Positions 38,312-48,249 of a stretch of DNA of 64,000 bases are shown piece after piece. This DNA is from Fredinandcohnia onubensis (lineage in GTDB: Bacteria > Bacillota > Bacilli > Bacillales > Bacillaceae_L), in NCBI RefSeq assembly GCF_002734215.1, contig NZ_NSEB01000006.1, forward strand, positions 248,001 to 312,000, given 5' to 3'. The translations under genes were made by a program, and so were the position numbers. The notes beneath the pieces were generated by a model that was not told the DNA's origin, did no database searches, and worked only from the letters and a program-made list of their open reading frames with translations. Each line of letters starts with the position of its first letter. The stretch's first letter is position 1.

Positions 38312-39061
38312 TTACCGTAAATGATAAAGTAATATCCCCGCTGCTACTGCAACGTTTAATGATTCACTCCTACCGAAGATTGGGATATAAAGATTTTGAT
38401 CGGTTTTCTCTAATAGGTCAGGTTCTACTCCATTCCCTTCATTGCCAACAATCAATGCAAATGAATTTCCAACAGACGCTTGTTTATAATCAACTGCATT
38501 TTTTAAAGATGTTCCATATACTTTTATCTCATTCTGTTTAAGCTTTAAAATAGTGTCGTGAAGATTTTCTTTAATAATAGGTATATGAAATATGGAGCCT
38601 TGTGTAGAACGAATGACCTTTGAGTTATAGACATCAACGCTTCCTTCACCAATAATGACAGCATCAATTCCTGCTGCATCTGCAGTTCGAATCATCGTCC
38701 CTAGGTTACCAGGATCCTGTACAGCATCTATTAATAAGAGCCTAGAGAACTTTCCACCTTCATTTACCGAGTATTGCTCACAAACGGCAGCAACTCCTTG
38801 AGAAGTATCTGTATCACTTATTTCCTGCATGATTTTTTCCGTTACAATCGTGATTGATAAATCATCTACATTCCATCCTGAAGGGATGTCAGTTGATTCA
38901 CTTATAATCAATTCTTGGATGACTACATCACTTTTTAATGCTTCTTCCACTAAATGGAATCCTTCAATCATAAATGTCCTTGATTTATCACGTTCTTTTT
39001 TCGTATGTAGTTTTTTCCATTGTTTTATTTGAGGGTTTTTATTTGATTCGATTCGTTTCAA
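38312..39061 (-). CDS. ysgA: TrmH/SpoU-family RNA 2'-O-methyltransferase
   Basis: 249 residues. N-terminal substrate-binding domain (NPQIKQWKKLHTKKERDKSRTFMIEG), then the knotted SPOUT domain with LLIDAVQDPGNLGTMIRTADAAGIDAVII, LIVGNEGNGVEPDLLE and IPIFGRSESLNVAVAAGILLY. Target (23S rRNA or tRNA) is not fixed by sequence. In B. subtilis ysgA lies between sspI and pheS. Confidence 0.9.
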   Translation of the reverse strand: MKRIESNKNPQIKQWKKLHTKKERDKSRTFMIEGFHLVEEALKSDVVIQELIISESTDIPSGWNVDDLSITIVTEKIMQEISDTDTSQGVAAVCEQYSVNEGGKFSRLLLIDAVQDPGNLGTMIRTADAAGIDAVIIGEGSVDVYNSKVIRSTQGSIFHIPIIKENLHDTILKLKQNEIKVYGTSLKNAVDYKQASVGNSFALIVGNEGNGVEPDLLEKTDQNLYIPIFGRSESLNVAVAAGILLYHLR

Positions 39062-39182
39062 CTTTTCAATTGCTCCTTTATGCTGATTCTTTTTCCATTA
39101 TATCCTAACAAAGATACATAATAAAACGGTATAACGTAAATCATAGTAAAGAAAAAGTTACATAGGAAAGGTGTGCATGTAA

Positions 39183-39392
39183 ATGAACTTAAACTTAAGA
39201 CATGCTGTAAAGCACAATGTCACAGGAAATTCTCAGGCTGAATTAGAAGATACAATTGTAGATGCTATCCAGAGTGGCGAAGAAAAAATGCTTCCTGGTT
39301 TAGGCGTTTTGTTTGAAGTCATTTGGCAAAATGCAAGCCAGGAGGATAAGCAAGAAATGCTTACAACATTAGAGCAAGGATTAAAGCAGTAG
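39183..39392 (+). CDS. sspI: Small acid-soluble spore protein SspI
   Basis: Minor SASP made in the forespore under sigma-G in B. subtilis. 69 residues starting [17 protein letters not shown], the family signature, with a ribosome site GGAAAGGTG upstream. Alone on the plus strand between ysgA and the M42 peptidase, as in B. subtilis. Confidence 0.94.
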   Translation: MNLNLRHAVKHNVTGNSQAELEDTIVDAIQSGEEKMLPGLGVLFEVIWQNASQEDKQEMLTTLEQGLKQ

Positions 39393-39398
39393 TTGGAA

Positions 39399-39425
39399 AA
39401 AGCCGATGATAAACTCATCGGCTTT
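39399..39425. terminator. Bidirectional terminator between sspI and the M42 peptidase
   Basis: AAAGCCGATGA TAAAC TCATCGGCTTT between two converging genes. Confidence 0.82.
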
Positions 39426-39433
39426 ACTTATTC

Positions 39434-40519
39434 TTATTCGTATTTAATTTTGTTGATCGCCTCTTGATCAAGACGCTTGATTACTTCAGCAATTAACTTA
39501 ACAGCATTTTCATAATCATCACGGTGAAGAATTCCCGCATGTGAATGAATGTAACGAGTTGCAATTGTAATGGCTAATGATGGAACGCCTTCTAATGTAA
39601 TGTGGATTGCTCCAGCATCTGTTCCACCACCTGCAATCGCATCAAATTGGTATGGGATACTTAGCTCATCAGCCACTCCAACAACAAAATCACGCAATCC
39701 TTTGTGAGAAACCATAGAAGCATCATATAAAATGATTTGTGGACCTTCTCCCATTTTACTCATTGCTTCTTTTTCGGAAATACCAGGAGTATCACCTGCA
39801 ATACCTACATCAACTGCAATTGCAATGTCAGGTTTGATCATCGTTGCAGCCGTTTTTGCGCCACGAAGACCTACTTCCTCTTGTACACACCCAACTCCAT
39901 AAACAACGTTTGGATGTTCTTCATTCTTCAAATATTTTAAAACGTCAATTGCAATTGCACAGCCGATTCGGTTATCCCAAGCTTTTGCAAGTAGCATTTT
40001 TTCATTATTCATAACTGTGAATTCAAAATATGGCACTACTTGATCACCAGGTTTCACACCAAATTCAAGTGCTTGCTCCCGACTTGATGCACCAATATCA
40101 ATAAACATATCTTTAATTTCAACAGGCTTTTTACGTGCTTCAGCAGATAAGATATGTGGTGGTTTTGAGCCAATCACGCCCGTAATATCTCCTTTACTCG
40201 TGACAACGGTTACACGTTGTGCAAGCATAACCTGTGACCACCAGCCTCCAACAGTTTGGAAACGTAAAAATCCTTTATCATCAATTTGCGTAACCATGAA
40301 CCCTACTTCATCTAAATGTCCTGCAATCATCACTTTTGGACCTTCTGCATGACCCGCCTTTTTTGCGATGATGCTTCCAATTCCATCGTATGAAATTTCA
40401 TCAGAATATGGTGTTATGTATTTTTTCATGACTTCACGTGGCTCTCGTTCATTACCAGGAATTCCTTTTGCATCGGTAAGATCTTTGAGCATCGTTAATG
40501 TTTCATCAAGCTTTGTCAT
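39434..40519 (-). CDS. ysdC: M42-family aminopeptidase
   Basis: 361-residue dinuclear-metal aminopeptidase of the PepA/TET type, sometimes annotated as endoglucanase. Metal and catalytic motifs: [37 protein letters not shown] with the catalytic Glu pair, [12 protein letters not shown], and the final His in [11 protein letters not shown]. Between sspI and dut. Confidence 0.92.
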   Translation of the reverse strand: MTKLDETLTMLKDLTDAKGIPGNEREPREVMKKYITPYSDEISYDGIGSIIAKKAGHAEGPKVMIAGHLDEVGFMVTQIDDKGFLRFQTVGGWWSQVMLAQRVTVVTSKGDITGVIGSKPPHILSAEARKKPVEIKDMFIDIGASSREQALEFGVKPGDQVVPYFEFTVMNNEKMLLAKAWDNRIGCAIAIDVLKYLKNEEHPNVVYGVGCVQEEVGLRGAKTAATMIKPDIAIAVDVGIAGDTPGISEKEAMSKMGEGPQIILYDASMVSHKGLRDFVVGVADELSIPYQFDAIAGGGTDAGAIHITLEGVPSLAITIATRYIHSHAGILHRDDYENAVKLIAEVIKRLDQEAINKIKYE

Positions 40520-40601
40520 TAATAAATCACCTAACTTTCCTAAGTTTAATCGACCATTTCATTATACAGAAAATGGTGGCAGTTGAGCAATTAGGGACTT
40601 T

Positions 40602-41039
40602 TTATTTCGTCCCACTAGACCCAAATCCACCTTCACCTCTTGCAGATGCCGCTACTTCCTCAACCTGTTGTAAATGAACCCGAGCGACTTGGGCTATGAC
40701 CATCTGCGCAATGCGCATTTGCTTTTCAACCACAAAGTCCTTCTTGCCATGATTAATTAGAATAACAGCAACTTCCCCACGGTACCCTTCATCAATTGTT
40801 CCTGGGCTATTTAAGACAGTAACCGAATGTTTGAGTGCTAATCCACTTCTTGGTCTTACTTGTGCTTCGGTTCCCGGCGGAAGCTCTATTTTGATTCCCG
40901 TTTTGATTAATTCAGCCTCACCAGGTTTAATTACTTTTTCTTCGGCAGAAAACAAATCCAACCCTGCATCACCGGGGTTTGCTTGTAACGGGAGCCTTGC
41001 ATTCTCATTTAACAGCATTACTTTTAAGTTATATGTCAT
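40602..41039 (-). CDS. dut: dUTP diphosphatase
   Basis: Hydrolyses dUTP to keep uracil out of DNA and to supply dUMP. 145-residue trimeric type, all five motifs visible: [42 protein letters not shown] (motifs II-III), [14 protein letters not shown], and C-terminal [10 protein letters not shown]. subtilis 168 carries its dUTPases elsewhere (phage-like genes); here it is at a chromosomal core position. Confidence 0.95.
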   Translation of the reverse strand: MTYNLKVMLLNENARLPLQANPGDAGLDLFSAEEKVIKPGEAELIKTGIKIELPPGTEAQVRPRSGLALKHSVTVLNSPGTIDEGYRGEVAVILINHGKKDFVVEKQMRIAQMVIAQVARVHLQQVEEVAASARGEGGFGSSGTK

Positions 41040-41159
41040 TGTTAGACCTCCTCAATAAAAAACAAACTAAAAAAATTATAGCAAATTTATCAAAACTTGA
41101 AACCTTTTATCCGTTTCAATCGTATATGTTGGCAGATTGAGAATGGAGGGAGTCCTCTT

Positions 41160-41555
41160 ATGTTTGTCCTACTTATTCGTTTTGTACTATTACTTCTAAT
41201 TATTTTCTTATTATATCGGATTTTCAAGTATGTCCTTAACCCAAAGAGGAAGCTCGAACTTGCTCAAGAAAAACGAGAATTCTACTGGCTTGACGATCTT
41301 GCAAATGTCCATAAAAACTTTTTATTAACATATAAGGGAGTTTTATTTGAGGGAGAAAAATATTTAGGAACTACGAAGAAATCGTTTGAAGTTGTCTCGA
41401 TTTTTGTTTGGGCCAAAGACGACAATCTAAAGGGATTAACCTATACAGATTTTCAATACGTTGAACGTAGGATTAGTGAAGTATACCCACATGCTAAAAT
41501 TGATTGGAAAAGTCCGATAAGAGAACTTATTAAAGAAAACAGTCGTGAGCGTTAA
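41160..41555 (+). CDS. ysdB: YsdB-like membrane-anchored protein
   Basis: 131 residues from ATG 41160, 9 bases after GGAGGG; a longer frame from 41097 lacks a site. One N-terminal membrane helix (FVLLIRFVLLLLIIFLLYRIF), then a cytosolic part with FYWLDDLANVHKNFLLTYKGVLFEGEKY. Matches position and size of B. subtilis YsdB, a sigma-W-controlled gene of unknown function. Confidence 0.82.
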   Translation: MFVLLIRFVLLLLIIFLLYRIFKYVLNPKRKLELAQEKREFYWLDDLANVHKNFLLTYKGVLFEGEKYLGTTKKSFEVVSIFVWAKDDNLKGLTYTDFQYVERRISEVYPHAKIDWKSPIRELIKENSRER

Positions 41556-41570
41556 CTCACGACTGTTTTT
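41541..41570 (+). terminator. Terminator of ysdB
   Basis: AGTCGTGAG CGTTAA CTCACGACT followed by GTTTTT. The stem includes the ysdB stop and touches the end of the convergent gene. Confidence 0.82.
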
Positions 41571-42163
41571 CATTGATAGGATCTACCTGCTTTAGGTTTA
41601 AAAAATTCATGCCATTTGATTATAACTTGTTTTTCTCTAAGTAAATAGAACAATAGAGTTAGTGCAAGGAGAATAGCTAGAATAACTGTCGTGGAGAATT
41701 CACGGATAAATTGACCGAAAACCGTGTAAAGAAGAGCTACTGGGATATTTGTGTAAAAGGAGCCTTTGGCATATTCTCGGAAATTTCTAGTCACATCTTT
41801 GATGCACAATGATAAAAGATGAAAATTAATAAAAGGAATAAGACGTAAGATTGCAATTTGCCCAATCGTAAAATTCACTCGTTCGCCAAGCCATTTTTGC
41901 TTGAGATTATTAATTTTTTTAGCCAATTTAGGAACTTGACTATATAAAAAATAGAATAGAATACTAAGCAAGGTTAAGCCTAGAATGGAGTAGAGTGTTC
42001 CAGATACGGACCCAAATAATATCCCCCCGACAATACATATAACAGGTACTGGAATGAAAAAGAAGGGACGAATCAGATGCATCCCAATAAATATGATGGG
42101 GGCAAGCAGTCCAGTGGATTCAATAAAAACAAACAGAAGTGTCATTGTTTCATCCAAATACAC
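41570..42163 (-). CDS. ytxB: TVP38/TMEM64 (DedA-like) membrane protein
   Basis: 197 residues with about six membrane segments. The region RPFFFIPVPVICIVGGILFGSVSGTLYS and ILRLIPFINFHLLSLCIKDV fit the TVP38/TMEM64 (VTT) fold, which includes lipid scramblase-like proteins. B. subtilis YtxB is a member at a nearby locus, so the symbol is tentative. Confidence 0.75.
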   Translation of the reverse strand: MYLDETMTLLFVFIESTGLLAPIIFIGMHLIRPFFFIPVPVICIVGGILFGSVSGTLYSILGLTLLSILFYFLYSQVPKLAKKINNLKQKWLGERVNFTIGQIAILRLIPFINFHLLSLCIKDVTRNFREYAKGSFYTNIPVALLYTVFGQFIREFSTTVILAILLALTLLFYLLREKQVIIKWHEFFKPKAGRSYQ

Positions 42164-42226
42164 AACTCACCTCTCTTTCGTTAGGCTACTTCGGTGCTAT
42201 TTAAGCATATACAAACGTACAAGTTG

Positions 42227-42496
42227 TTATGACAGGTTAACTAAAATATATGCATAAAGGGCTATCGTAACGACTGTAAGAACGGGAAGCAGGATGACAA
42301 ATTGCTTATGCTTTGTTTTATGGCGAAATTGTTTCATCCCTAAGGTTGCCCCAAGTGCACCGCCTACAATGGCGACAATCCAAATATGCTTTTCAGAAAT
42401 GCGCCATTTGTTGTTTCTTGCCCTATTTTTATCAATATACATAAGTAAGAATCCATATATATTTAGAATTATATAGATGAAAAAGATATAGCTCAT
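42227..42496 (-). CDS. ysdA: DUF1294 membrane protein YsdA
   Basis: 89 residues from ATG 42496, which follows GGAGGAATAATA. Helices around SYIFFIYIILNIYGFLLMYIDK, IWIVAIVGGALGATLGMK and FVILLPVLTVVTIALYAYILV; MYIDKNRARNNKWRISE and FRHKTKH are the conserved DUF1294 parts. Adjacent to rplT as in B. subtilis. Function unknown. Confidence 0.88.
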   Translation of the reverse strand: MSYIFFIYIILNIYGFLLMYIDKNRARNNKWRISEKHIWIVAIVGGALGATLGMKQFRHKTKHKQFVILLPVLTVVTIALYAYILVNLS

Positions 42497-42523
42497 TATT
42501 ATTCCTCCCATATTGACTAAAAC

Positions 42524-42564
42524 AAAAAAGGTTACTCTCATTTTACAATGGGAGTAACCTTTTT
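42524..42564. terminator. Terminator of infC-rpmI-rplT
   Basis: AAAAAAGGTTACTC and GAGTAACCTTTTT pair across a short A/T loop, 9 bases after the rplT stop. It overlaps the upstream part of ysdA. Confidence 0.9.
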
Positions 42565-42572
42565 ACCTAGAC

Positions 42573-42932
42573 TTATTTGTTTAGGTTGTTTTTAGCTACA
42601 GTTGCTAATTCTGCGAATGCTTTTTCATCGCTAACAGCTAGGTCAGCAAGCATTTTACGGTTTACTTCGATACCAGCTACTTTTAATCCGTGCATTAAAC
42701 GGCTGTAAGAAAGACCGTTGATACGAGCAGCTGCGTTGATACGAGTAATCCATAGCTTACGGAAGTCGCGTTTCTTTTGACGACGGTCACGGTAAGCATA
42801 CATTAATGATTTCATTACTTGTTGGTTTGCAACTTTATATAAAGTGTGTTTTGAACCGAAATAACCTTTAGCTAATTTTAATACCTTTTTACGACGTTTG
42901 CGTGTAACAGTTCCGCCTTTTACTCTTGGCAT
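42573..42932 (-). CDS. rplT: 50S ribosomal protein L20
   Basis: Binds 23S rRNA early in large-subunit assembly and represses its own operon by binding the infC leader. 119 residues with [31 protein letters not shown] and [23 protein letters not shown], the family signature. Confidence 0.98.
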   Translation of the reverse strand: MPRVKGGTVTRKRRKKVLKLAKGYFGSKHTLYKVANQQVMKSLMYAYRDRRQKKRDFRKLWITRINAAARINGLSYSRLMHGLKVAGIEVNRKMLADLAVSDEKAFAELATVAKNNLNK

Positions 42933-42961
42933 TTTGTTTCCCTCCTAAGATCAATAACCGA

Positions 42962-43162
42962 TTATTTAATGTTGTCTAACATGTGGCGAATACGTTTGAA
43001 ATCGCCTTTGCTAACTAATGTAGCTTTACGAAGCTTACGCTTTTGCTTTTGAGATTTATTTCCGAATAAGTGGCTTGTGTATGCATGTGAACGTTTAAGT
43101 TTACCAGATCCTGTTTTCTTAAAACGCTTTGCAGTACCACGGTGTGTTTTCATTTTTGGCAT
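42962..43162 (-). CDS. rpmI: 50S ribosomal protein L35
   Basis: 66 residues, [28 protein letters not shown], the L35 signature. 29 bases before rplT and 21 after infC, the conserved operon order. Confidence 0.98.
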   Translation of the reverse strand: MPKMKTHRGTAKRFKKTGSGKLKRSHAYTSHLFGNKSQKQKRKLRKATLVSKGDFKRIRHMLDNIK

Positions 43163-43183
43163 AGGGAGTTCCTCCTCAATTCA

Positions 43184-43702
43184 TTACTTTTCGATTTTAG
43201 GTGCTAGTACTAAAAACATACTTCTTCCATCCATTTTTGGGTGGGATTCAATAGTAGCTACTTCAGCACAAGCTTTAGAAAAACGATCTAAAACACGTTG
43301 ACCGATTTCTTTATGTGTAATCGCACGACCTTTAAAGCGAATAGACGCTTTAACTTTGTCGCCCTTTTCAAGGAATTTAATTGCGTTACGAAGCTTTGTA
43401 TTAAAATCATGCTCATCAATTGTCGGACTAAGTCTAACTTCCTTAATATTGATAACCTTTTGGTTTTTACGAGCTTCTTTATCTTTCTTCTGTTGCTCAA
43501 AACGGAATTTACCGTAGTCCATAATACGACATACAGGTGGTTTCGCGTTAGGTGCAACCAATACAAGATCAAGATTTGCTCTTGCAGCAATTTCTAATGC
43601 TTCAGTTTTGGATTTAATTCCAAGTTGATCACCGTTTTGACCAATCAAACGAACTTCGCGGGCACGAATGCCTTCGTTTACCATCATGTCTTTGCTAATA
43701 AT
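43184..43702 (-). CDS. infC: Translation initiation factor IF-3
   Basis: Keeps 30S subunits free and checks start-codon pairing. I set the start at ATT 43702: GGAGG lies 6 bases upstream and the product then begins [20 protein letters not shown], collinear with B. subtilis IF-3. The reading from 43816 runs back into the leader. ATT starts in infC are known and let IF-3 limit its own synthesis. 172 residues; [19 protein letters not shown] is the linker signature. Confidence 0.95.
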   Translation of the reverse strand: MISKDMMVNEGIRAREVRLIGQNGDQLGIKSKTEALEIAARANLDLVLVAPNAKPPVCRIMDYGKFRFEQQKKDKEARKNQKVINIKEVRLSPTIDEHDFNTKLRNAIKFLEKGDKVKASIRFKGRAITHKEIGQRVLDRFSKACAEVATIESHPKMDGRSMFLVLAPKIEK

Positions 43703-43919
43703 TAGCCACCTCCAAGGTTTTTTAAAGAATGCCTCGTTTGAAATCTTGCGCATTTTACAGATTTGAGACAAACAAAAAAGTGTGAATGTATACACACCCA
43801 CACTATTACAATTCATTTACACATTAATGATTAATGAACGTAAGACCTACCAACTGCAATTTGCGTCAATCAGGTGAGAAGCGGGTGCCTCTACTTTCTC
43901 AAACAAGTATTCAATTACC
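43703..43919 (-). promoter_or_regulatory. L20 leader of infC-rpmI-rplT
   Basis: About 217-base leader with the block AGAGGCACCCGCTTCTCACC (about 43872-43891), which I know from Bacillus infC leaders, and an intrinsic terminator GTGTG...CACAC before TTTTTT (about 43775-43802). In B. subtilis L20 binds this leader and causes premature termination. Confidence 0.85.
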
Positions 43920-43925
43920 TACAAA

Positions 43926-43954
43926 AGTATAACATCTATGATGATAACTGTCAA
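43926..43954 (-). promoter_or_regulatory. Sigma-A promoter of infC
   Basis: TTGACA (43949-43954), 17-base spacer, TATACT (43926-43931). Confidence 0.88.
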
Positions 43955-44021
43955 ACGGTGCAACTAGAATAGTGCAACGAAATTCATTCTAGCATGCACC
44001 TTAATGTTTGACAAGCCTTTT

Positions 44022-45953
44022 TTATTTTTTTACTTCCTGCAGGATCGCTGAAAGGAATGTATCAAAGGACAGAGTCTCTGATTTCTGCTCTCCGTATTTA
44101 CGGACATTTACTGCTTTTTCTCTCATTTCATTGTCTCCTACAACAAGCATAAATGGAATTTTTTGCATTTGAGCTTCACGGATTTTATAGCCAATCTTTT
44201 CATCACGATCGTCAATTTCTACACGTAATCCTTCTGCCTGAAGTTTCTCTTGAACACTCTTCGCATAATCAAGATGTACATCAGGAGAAACTGGAATGAC
44301 TTGAACTTGAACAGGTGCTAACCAAGTTGGAAATGCCCCTTTGTATTCTTCAATTAAGTAAGCAACAAAGCGTTCCATTGTTGATACAACACCGCGGTGA
44401 ATAACAACTGGACGGTGTTGCTTTCCATCTTCACCGATATAAGTCAAATCAAAACGTTCTGGTAATAAGAAGTCAAGCTGAACAGTTGAAAGTGTTTCAT
44501 CTTTTCCAAGTGCTGTACGGACCTGAACATCAAGTTTAGGACCATAGAATGCTGCTTCTCCTTCTGCCTCGAAGTAATCCAAACCAAGGTCATCCATCGC
44601 TGCCTTTAACATAGATTGAGCTTTTTCCCACATTGCGTCATCATCGAAATATTTTTCAGTGTCTGCAGGATCGCGGTAAGAAAGTCGGAAGCTAAAGTCT
44701 TGAATATCAAAGTCTTTATAAACTTCTAAAATAAGATTAACAACGCGTTTGAACTCTTCCTGAATTTGGTCAGGTCGAACGAAGATATGTGCATCATTAA
44801 GAGTCATTCCTCTAACACGTTGAAGACCAGATAGTGCTCCACTCATTTCGTAGCGGTGCATTGTTCCTAATTCAGCAATCCGAATTGGAAGCTTACGATA
44901 GCTATGAATACCATTTTTATAAATCATCATGTGATGCGGACAGTTCATTGGACGCAACACAAGCTCTTCATTATCCATTTCCATTACTGGGAACATGTCT
45001 TCTTGATAATGATCCCAGTGACCAGAAGTTTTATATAAATCAACGTTTGCAAGTACTGGTGTATACACATGGTCATAGCCTAGTCTTACTTCTTTATCTA
45101 CAATATAGCGTTCGATGACGCGGCGGATAGTTGCGCCTTTTGGAAGCCATAATGGCAAACCTTGACCTACTTTTTGTGAATTTGTAAACAGGCTTAGTTC
45201 CTTACCTAATTTACGATGGTCACGTTCTTTAGCCTCTTCTAGTAAACGAAGGTATTCGTCAAGGTCTGCTTTCTTAAAGAATGCAGTTCCATAAATACGT
45301 TGAAGCATTTTATTGTCGCTATCTCCACGCCAGTATGCACCCGCAATGCTTAATAGCTTAAATTCTTTAATTTTTCCTGTTGAAGGAACATGGACACCAC
45401 GGCAAAGGTCAAAAAATTCACCTTGTTCGTAAATTGATAAAGGTTCTCCCTCCGGAATATCCTGAATCAATTCCAGTTTAAGCTCATCACCAATTTCCTC
45501 GTATCTTCTTAATGCCTCATCACGTGAAACCTCCACACGATGGATTTCGAGATTCTCATTTATGATCTTTTTCATTTCTTTTTCGATTTCAGGTAGATCT
45601 TCAGGTGTTAATGATTTTTCCATATCAATGTCATAGTAGAAGCCATTTTCAATAACTGGCCCTACACCAAGCTTAACATCCTTATATAGGCGTTTAATTG
45701 CTTGTGCCATAAGGTGAGCTGTACTGTGTCGCATGATTTCTAATGCTGCATCAGTATCTTGGGTAATGATTGCTATTTCACCATCTTCATGGATTTCAGT
45801 TCGTAAATCAATCTCTTTTCCATTAAACTTACCTGCGATTGACTTTTTCTTTAGGCCTGGACTGATTGATCCTGCAATATCTTCTGTTGTTGTTCCTTTA
45901 GGAAACTCCTTCACTGCTCCGTCTGGGAATGTAATTTTTACTACATCTGACAT
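44022..45953 (-). CDS. thrS: Threonyl-tRNA synthetase
   Basis: Charges tRNA-Thr and edits Ser-tRNA-Thr. 643 residues: TGS domain (1-62, [19 protein letters not shown]), editing (tRNA_SAD) domain with [10 protein letters not shown], class II core with zinc-binding region [10 protein letters not shown], motif 2 ([31 protein letters not shown]), motif 3 ([20 protein letters not shown]), and C-terminal anticodon domain. Preceded by a threonine T-box. Confidence 0.97.
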   Translation of the reverse strand: MSDVVKITFPDGAVKEFPKGTTTEDIAGSISPGLKKKSIAGKFNGKEIDLRTEIHEDGEIAIITQDTDAALEIMRHSTAHLMAQAIKRLYKDVKLGVGPVIENGFYYDIDMEKSLTPEDLPEIEKEMKKIINENLEIHRVEVSRDEALRRYEEIGDELKLELIQDIPEGEPLSIYEQGEFFDLCRGVHVPSTGKIKEFKLLSIAGAYWRGDSDNKMLQRIYGTAFFKKADLDEYLRLLEEAKERDHRKLGKELSLFTNSQKVGQGLPLWLPKGATIRRVIERYIVDKEVRLGYDHVYTPVLANVDLYKTSGHWDHYQEDMFPVMEMDNEELVLRPMNCPHHMMIYKNGIHSYRKLPIRIAELGTMHRYEMSGALSGLQRVRGMTLNDAHIFVRPDQIQEEFKRVVNLILEVYKDFDIQDFSFRLSYRDPADTEKYFDDDAMWEKAQSMLKAAMDDLGLDYFEAEGEAAFYGPKLDVQVRTALGKDETLSTVQLDFLLPERFDLTYIGEDGKQHRPVVIHRGVVSTMERFVAYLIEEYKGAFPTWLAPVQVQVIPVSPDVHLDYAKSVQEKLQAEGLRVEIDDRDEKIGYKIREAQMQKIPFMLVVGDNEMREKAVNVRKYGEQKSETLSFDTFLSAILQEVKK

Positions 45954-45989
45954 CAGTTTTCAACTCCTTTTTCTTGTTAAAAAACAAAA

Positions 45990-46235
45990 TAAAAAATACT
46001 CGTCCCTAAAAAAAGGGACGAGTATATGTATCGTGGTTCCACCCTTGTTTCCACTCGAGAAATATCGAATGGCTCAAGAAATAAATAACGGTAATCCCGT
46101 CAGTAATTACAACTTTGATAAGCAAAGGTTCACTACTGAAGTTTAGAGGTGGTAAAAGTATCATTCGTGTTAGGAAGCTTCCAGCCTAGTCTTCCCTCTC
46201 TGAAAACCGTAATTATACGATCGTGTCCTCATCAT
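45990..46235 (-). promoter_or_regulatory. Threonine-specific T-box leader of thrS
   Basis: T-box core AAGGGTGGAACCACG (46033-46047); specifier ACC (Thr) at 46151-46153 followed by ACC; Stem I motif GAGAGGGAAG. Terminator arms ACTCGTCCCTTTT and GGGACGAGT lie at about 45998-46025 before a T run. Confidence 0.93.
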
Positions 46236-46244
46236 AACTTTTAA

Positions 46245-46270
46245 ATTATAGAGTACTCATGTCATGAGTA
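46245..46270 (-). promoter_or_regulatory. thrS -10 box with overlapping perfect dyad
   Basis: TATAAT at 46245-46250 fits the start of the leader. The -35 position is poor, and instead a perfect 8-1-8 dyad, TACTCATG-T-CATGAGTA, occupies 46254-46270. A regulator site is possible; none is known to me. Confidence 0.45.
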
Positions 46271-46331
46271 TTTGTAATATGTAGGTATTATAGTCTTATT
46301 TAAAAGTTAAATCAAGGGCAGTTCGTCTATT

Positions 46332-47192
46332 TTATACTTTTTTTGCTTTCAAACGTGTGTTTTCAAAGGATTTCTTCGTGTAAATTGTGACATTCTCCAA
46401 AAAAATATTATGAATGGTCTGAACCATCCCATTATCAATCTGGTCCGTATAAATGGATATCGACTTCGGCGCAATTGACACTAAAGGTGCCAAAACAGCA
46501 GAGTCAATATACAAGGGCTGGTGTAGGATTAGTTTTCGGTCAATATATTTAAACAATTCATCTCGCTTTATTTCAGTAAACTCATGATTATAAAAATAAA
46601 ATTGCTCATCATGTAAAATATGTAATTGCTCAAGCTTCGGTTCCCGCTTTTCTCTAAATTCTCTCAGTCCTTGAATAAATGTTTGATACTCCTGCTCAAG
46701 CTTGTATTCATCAATTGCAGACTCGATGATTTGCAATAATGCCTCATTGTAAGACCGCATACGAAACTTTAAAAATGATTCAAACGAGAAAGAAATTGGA
46801 ATTTCCATAAAATCATGAAGCGCTTCCACTATCAGTTGTTCCCTCGGCACGACATCTTGAACCCCTGGGATATCAGGGTTATTCCCATCCATTAATCCTT
46901 TGGCAATTTCTAAGATTTGTTTCTTCTCTTCGTAATCGGTAAAGTAAAATAAATTTTCGATGTAATCGAGAATCCAATTGTCCTCTTTGTTATGAATGAT
47001 AAACTCAGCCATTACTGGAATGACCACAACTTGTACTGCATATTGTACTTTTTCTGAAATGAAAACAGACACCACATTCTCCTCATCATTGACAACCTCT
47101 ATGTAATCTATAGAAAGAGCTTTTGCCTTCGCAACTAAGCCCTTAAACATTTTTTGTGCATCTGTTGTTTCTTGGAAATGCATTTCAATCAA
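46332..47192 (-). CDS. ytxC: Sporulation protein YtxC
   Basis: 286 residues, cytosolic, no clear catalytic motif. EALHDFMEIPISFSFESFLKFRMRSYNEALLQIIESAIDEYKLEQEYQTFIQGLREF is the conserved centre of the YtxC family. Lies between thrS and dnaI as in B. subtilis. Molecular role unknown. Confidence 0.85.
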   Translation of the reverse strand: MIEMHFQETTDAQKMFKGLVAKAKALSIDYIEVVNDEENVVSVFISEKVQYAVQVVVIPVMAEFIIHNKEDNWILDYIENLFYFTDYEEKKQILEIAKGLMDGNNPDIPGVQDVVPREQLIVEALHDFMEIPISFSFESFLKFRMRSYNEALLQIIESAIDEYKLEQEYQTFIQGLREFREKREPKLEQLHILHDEQFYFYNHEFTEIKRDELFKYIDRKLILHQPLYIDSAVLAPLVSIAPKSISIYTDQIDNGMVQTIHNIFLENVTIYTKKSFENTRLKAKKV

Positions 47193-47263
47193 GCTAGTCC
47201 CCCCATTTCACCAATACCATTACCCTGTTACATGTATATGGAGAATGGGACAACTTTAGAATA

Positions 47264-47300
47264 GAAAAAAATTGGCTATCTCTATTTCGAGATAGCCAAT
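47264..47300 (-). terminator. Terminator of nrdR-dnaB-dnaI
   Basis: ATTGGCTATCTC TATTTC GAGATAGCCAAT then a run of Ts on the minus strand, 4 bases after the dnaI stop. Confidence 0.92.
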
Positions 47301-47304
47301 TCGA

Positions 47305-48234
47305 TTAATAACGTCTGTTTTTTCCTTTAAGTTCAACTGGTTTTGCTAAATATTTGATTCGTTCCATGATTCGAGCAGCTTTGACCTTTTCTTCTTCACC
47401 ACGTTGCGTATACGATAAATGGTGTTCGAGTCCTTTAAAATCGAAATTAGATGTGAAGAAGGTTGGTAAATTTTCAAGCATACGGTATTGCAGAATACTA
47501 CCAAGTATATCGTCACGCATCCAGCTGGACATCGATTCAGCACCAATGTCATCTAGCATTAAAACTGGTACTTTCTTAACAGCATCAATTTTTGAATTGA
47601 TTGATTGGTCCTGTAAGGAACCCTTCAACTCCCTCATGAATTCAGGTACATACACAAGCATCGATGAGACCTTTTTCTGAGCTAGTCCATTTGCAAGGGC
47701 ACCTAAAAAGTAAGTTTTCCCAATTCCAAACGAACCGTATAAATATAATCCCTGCATCCGTTTGCCAGGTTCATACTGATTAAGAAATTCCTGAATTAAA
47801 AGAATTGCATCTGAACGTCCTTCATCAAATTCAAGGGATTCAAGGGATGCATCAAGAATATCTTTTGGCACATACATACTCTTGATTAAAGATTTATATT
47901 TTAACTGTTCATCATGCATTACCTTTTTCGGACATCTTTCATAGCTTAAATCAATTGCGTTACCTTTAAGTTCAAGATGAGGATGAAAGCCCTGTAGCAT
48001 ATTTTTACACGTATTAAGGCTTTCACATTTATTACATTCCTTGCTTTGATTAATATATTCGTACAGCTTTACAAGACTCCTATTAATCGTATCATTCGTA
48101 ATTTGATCCTGATGTGCGTTAATAAACTCTCTTACCTCAGAATGGTTTAATACCTCATGTTTGATTTGTTCATATCGCTGCTGAAAGCCAGCATGATTAG
48201 ATAGTTTTTTTAAAGAATCCTGAATCGGTTTCAT
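47305..48234 (-). CDS. dnaI: Helicase loader DnaI
   Basis: AAA+ protein that loads the replicative helicase DnaC at oriC. 309 residues. N-terminal zinc site with Cys67, Cys70, Cys76 and Cys101; Walker A GSFGIGKT at 167-174; Walker B VLMLDDIGAE. The ring-loading domain follows. 15 bases after dnaB. Confidence 0.96.
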   Translation of the reverse strand: MKPIQDSLKKLSNHAGFQQRYEQIKHEVLNHSEVREFINAHQDQITNDTINRSLVKLYEYINQSKECNKCESLNTCKNMLQGFHPHLELKGNAIDLSYERCPKKVMHDEQLKYKSLIKSMYVPKDILDASLESLEFDEGRSDAILLIQEFLNQYEPGKRMQGLYLYGSFGIGKTYFLGALANGLAQKKVSSMLVYVPEFMRELKGSLQDQSINSKIDAVKKVPVLMLDDIGAESMSSWMRDDILGSILQYRMLENLPTFFTSNFDFKGLEHHLSYTQRGEEEKVKAARIMERIKYLAKPVELKGKNRRY

Positions 48235-48249
48235 ATCCTCACCCCCATC

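Noticed and set aside
43703-43816. N-terminal extension of infC
   Set aside because: It runs through the terminator of the L20 leader; the ATT start at 43702 has a proper ribosome site and the conserved IF-3 N terminus.
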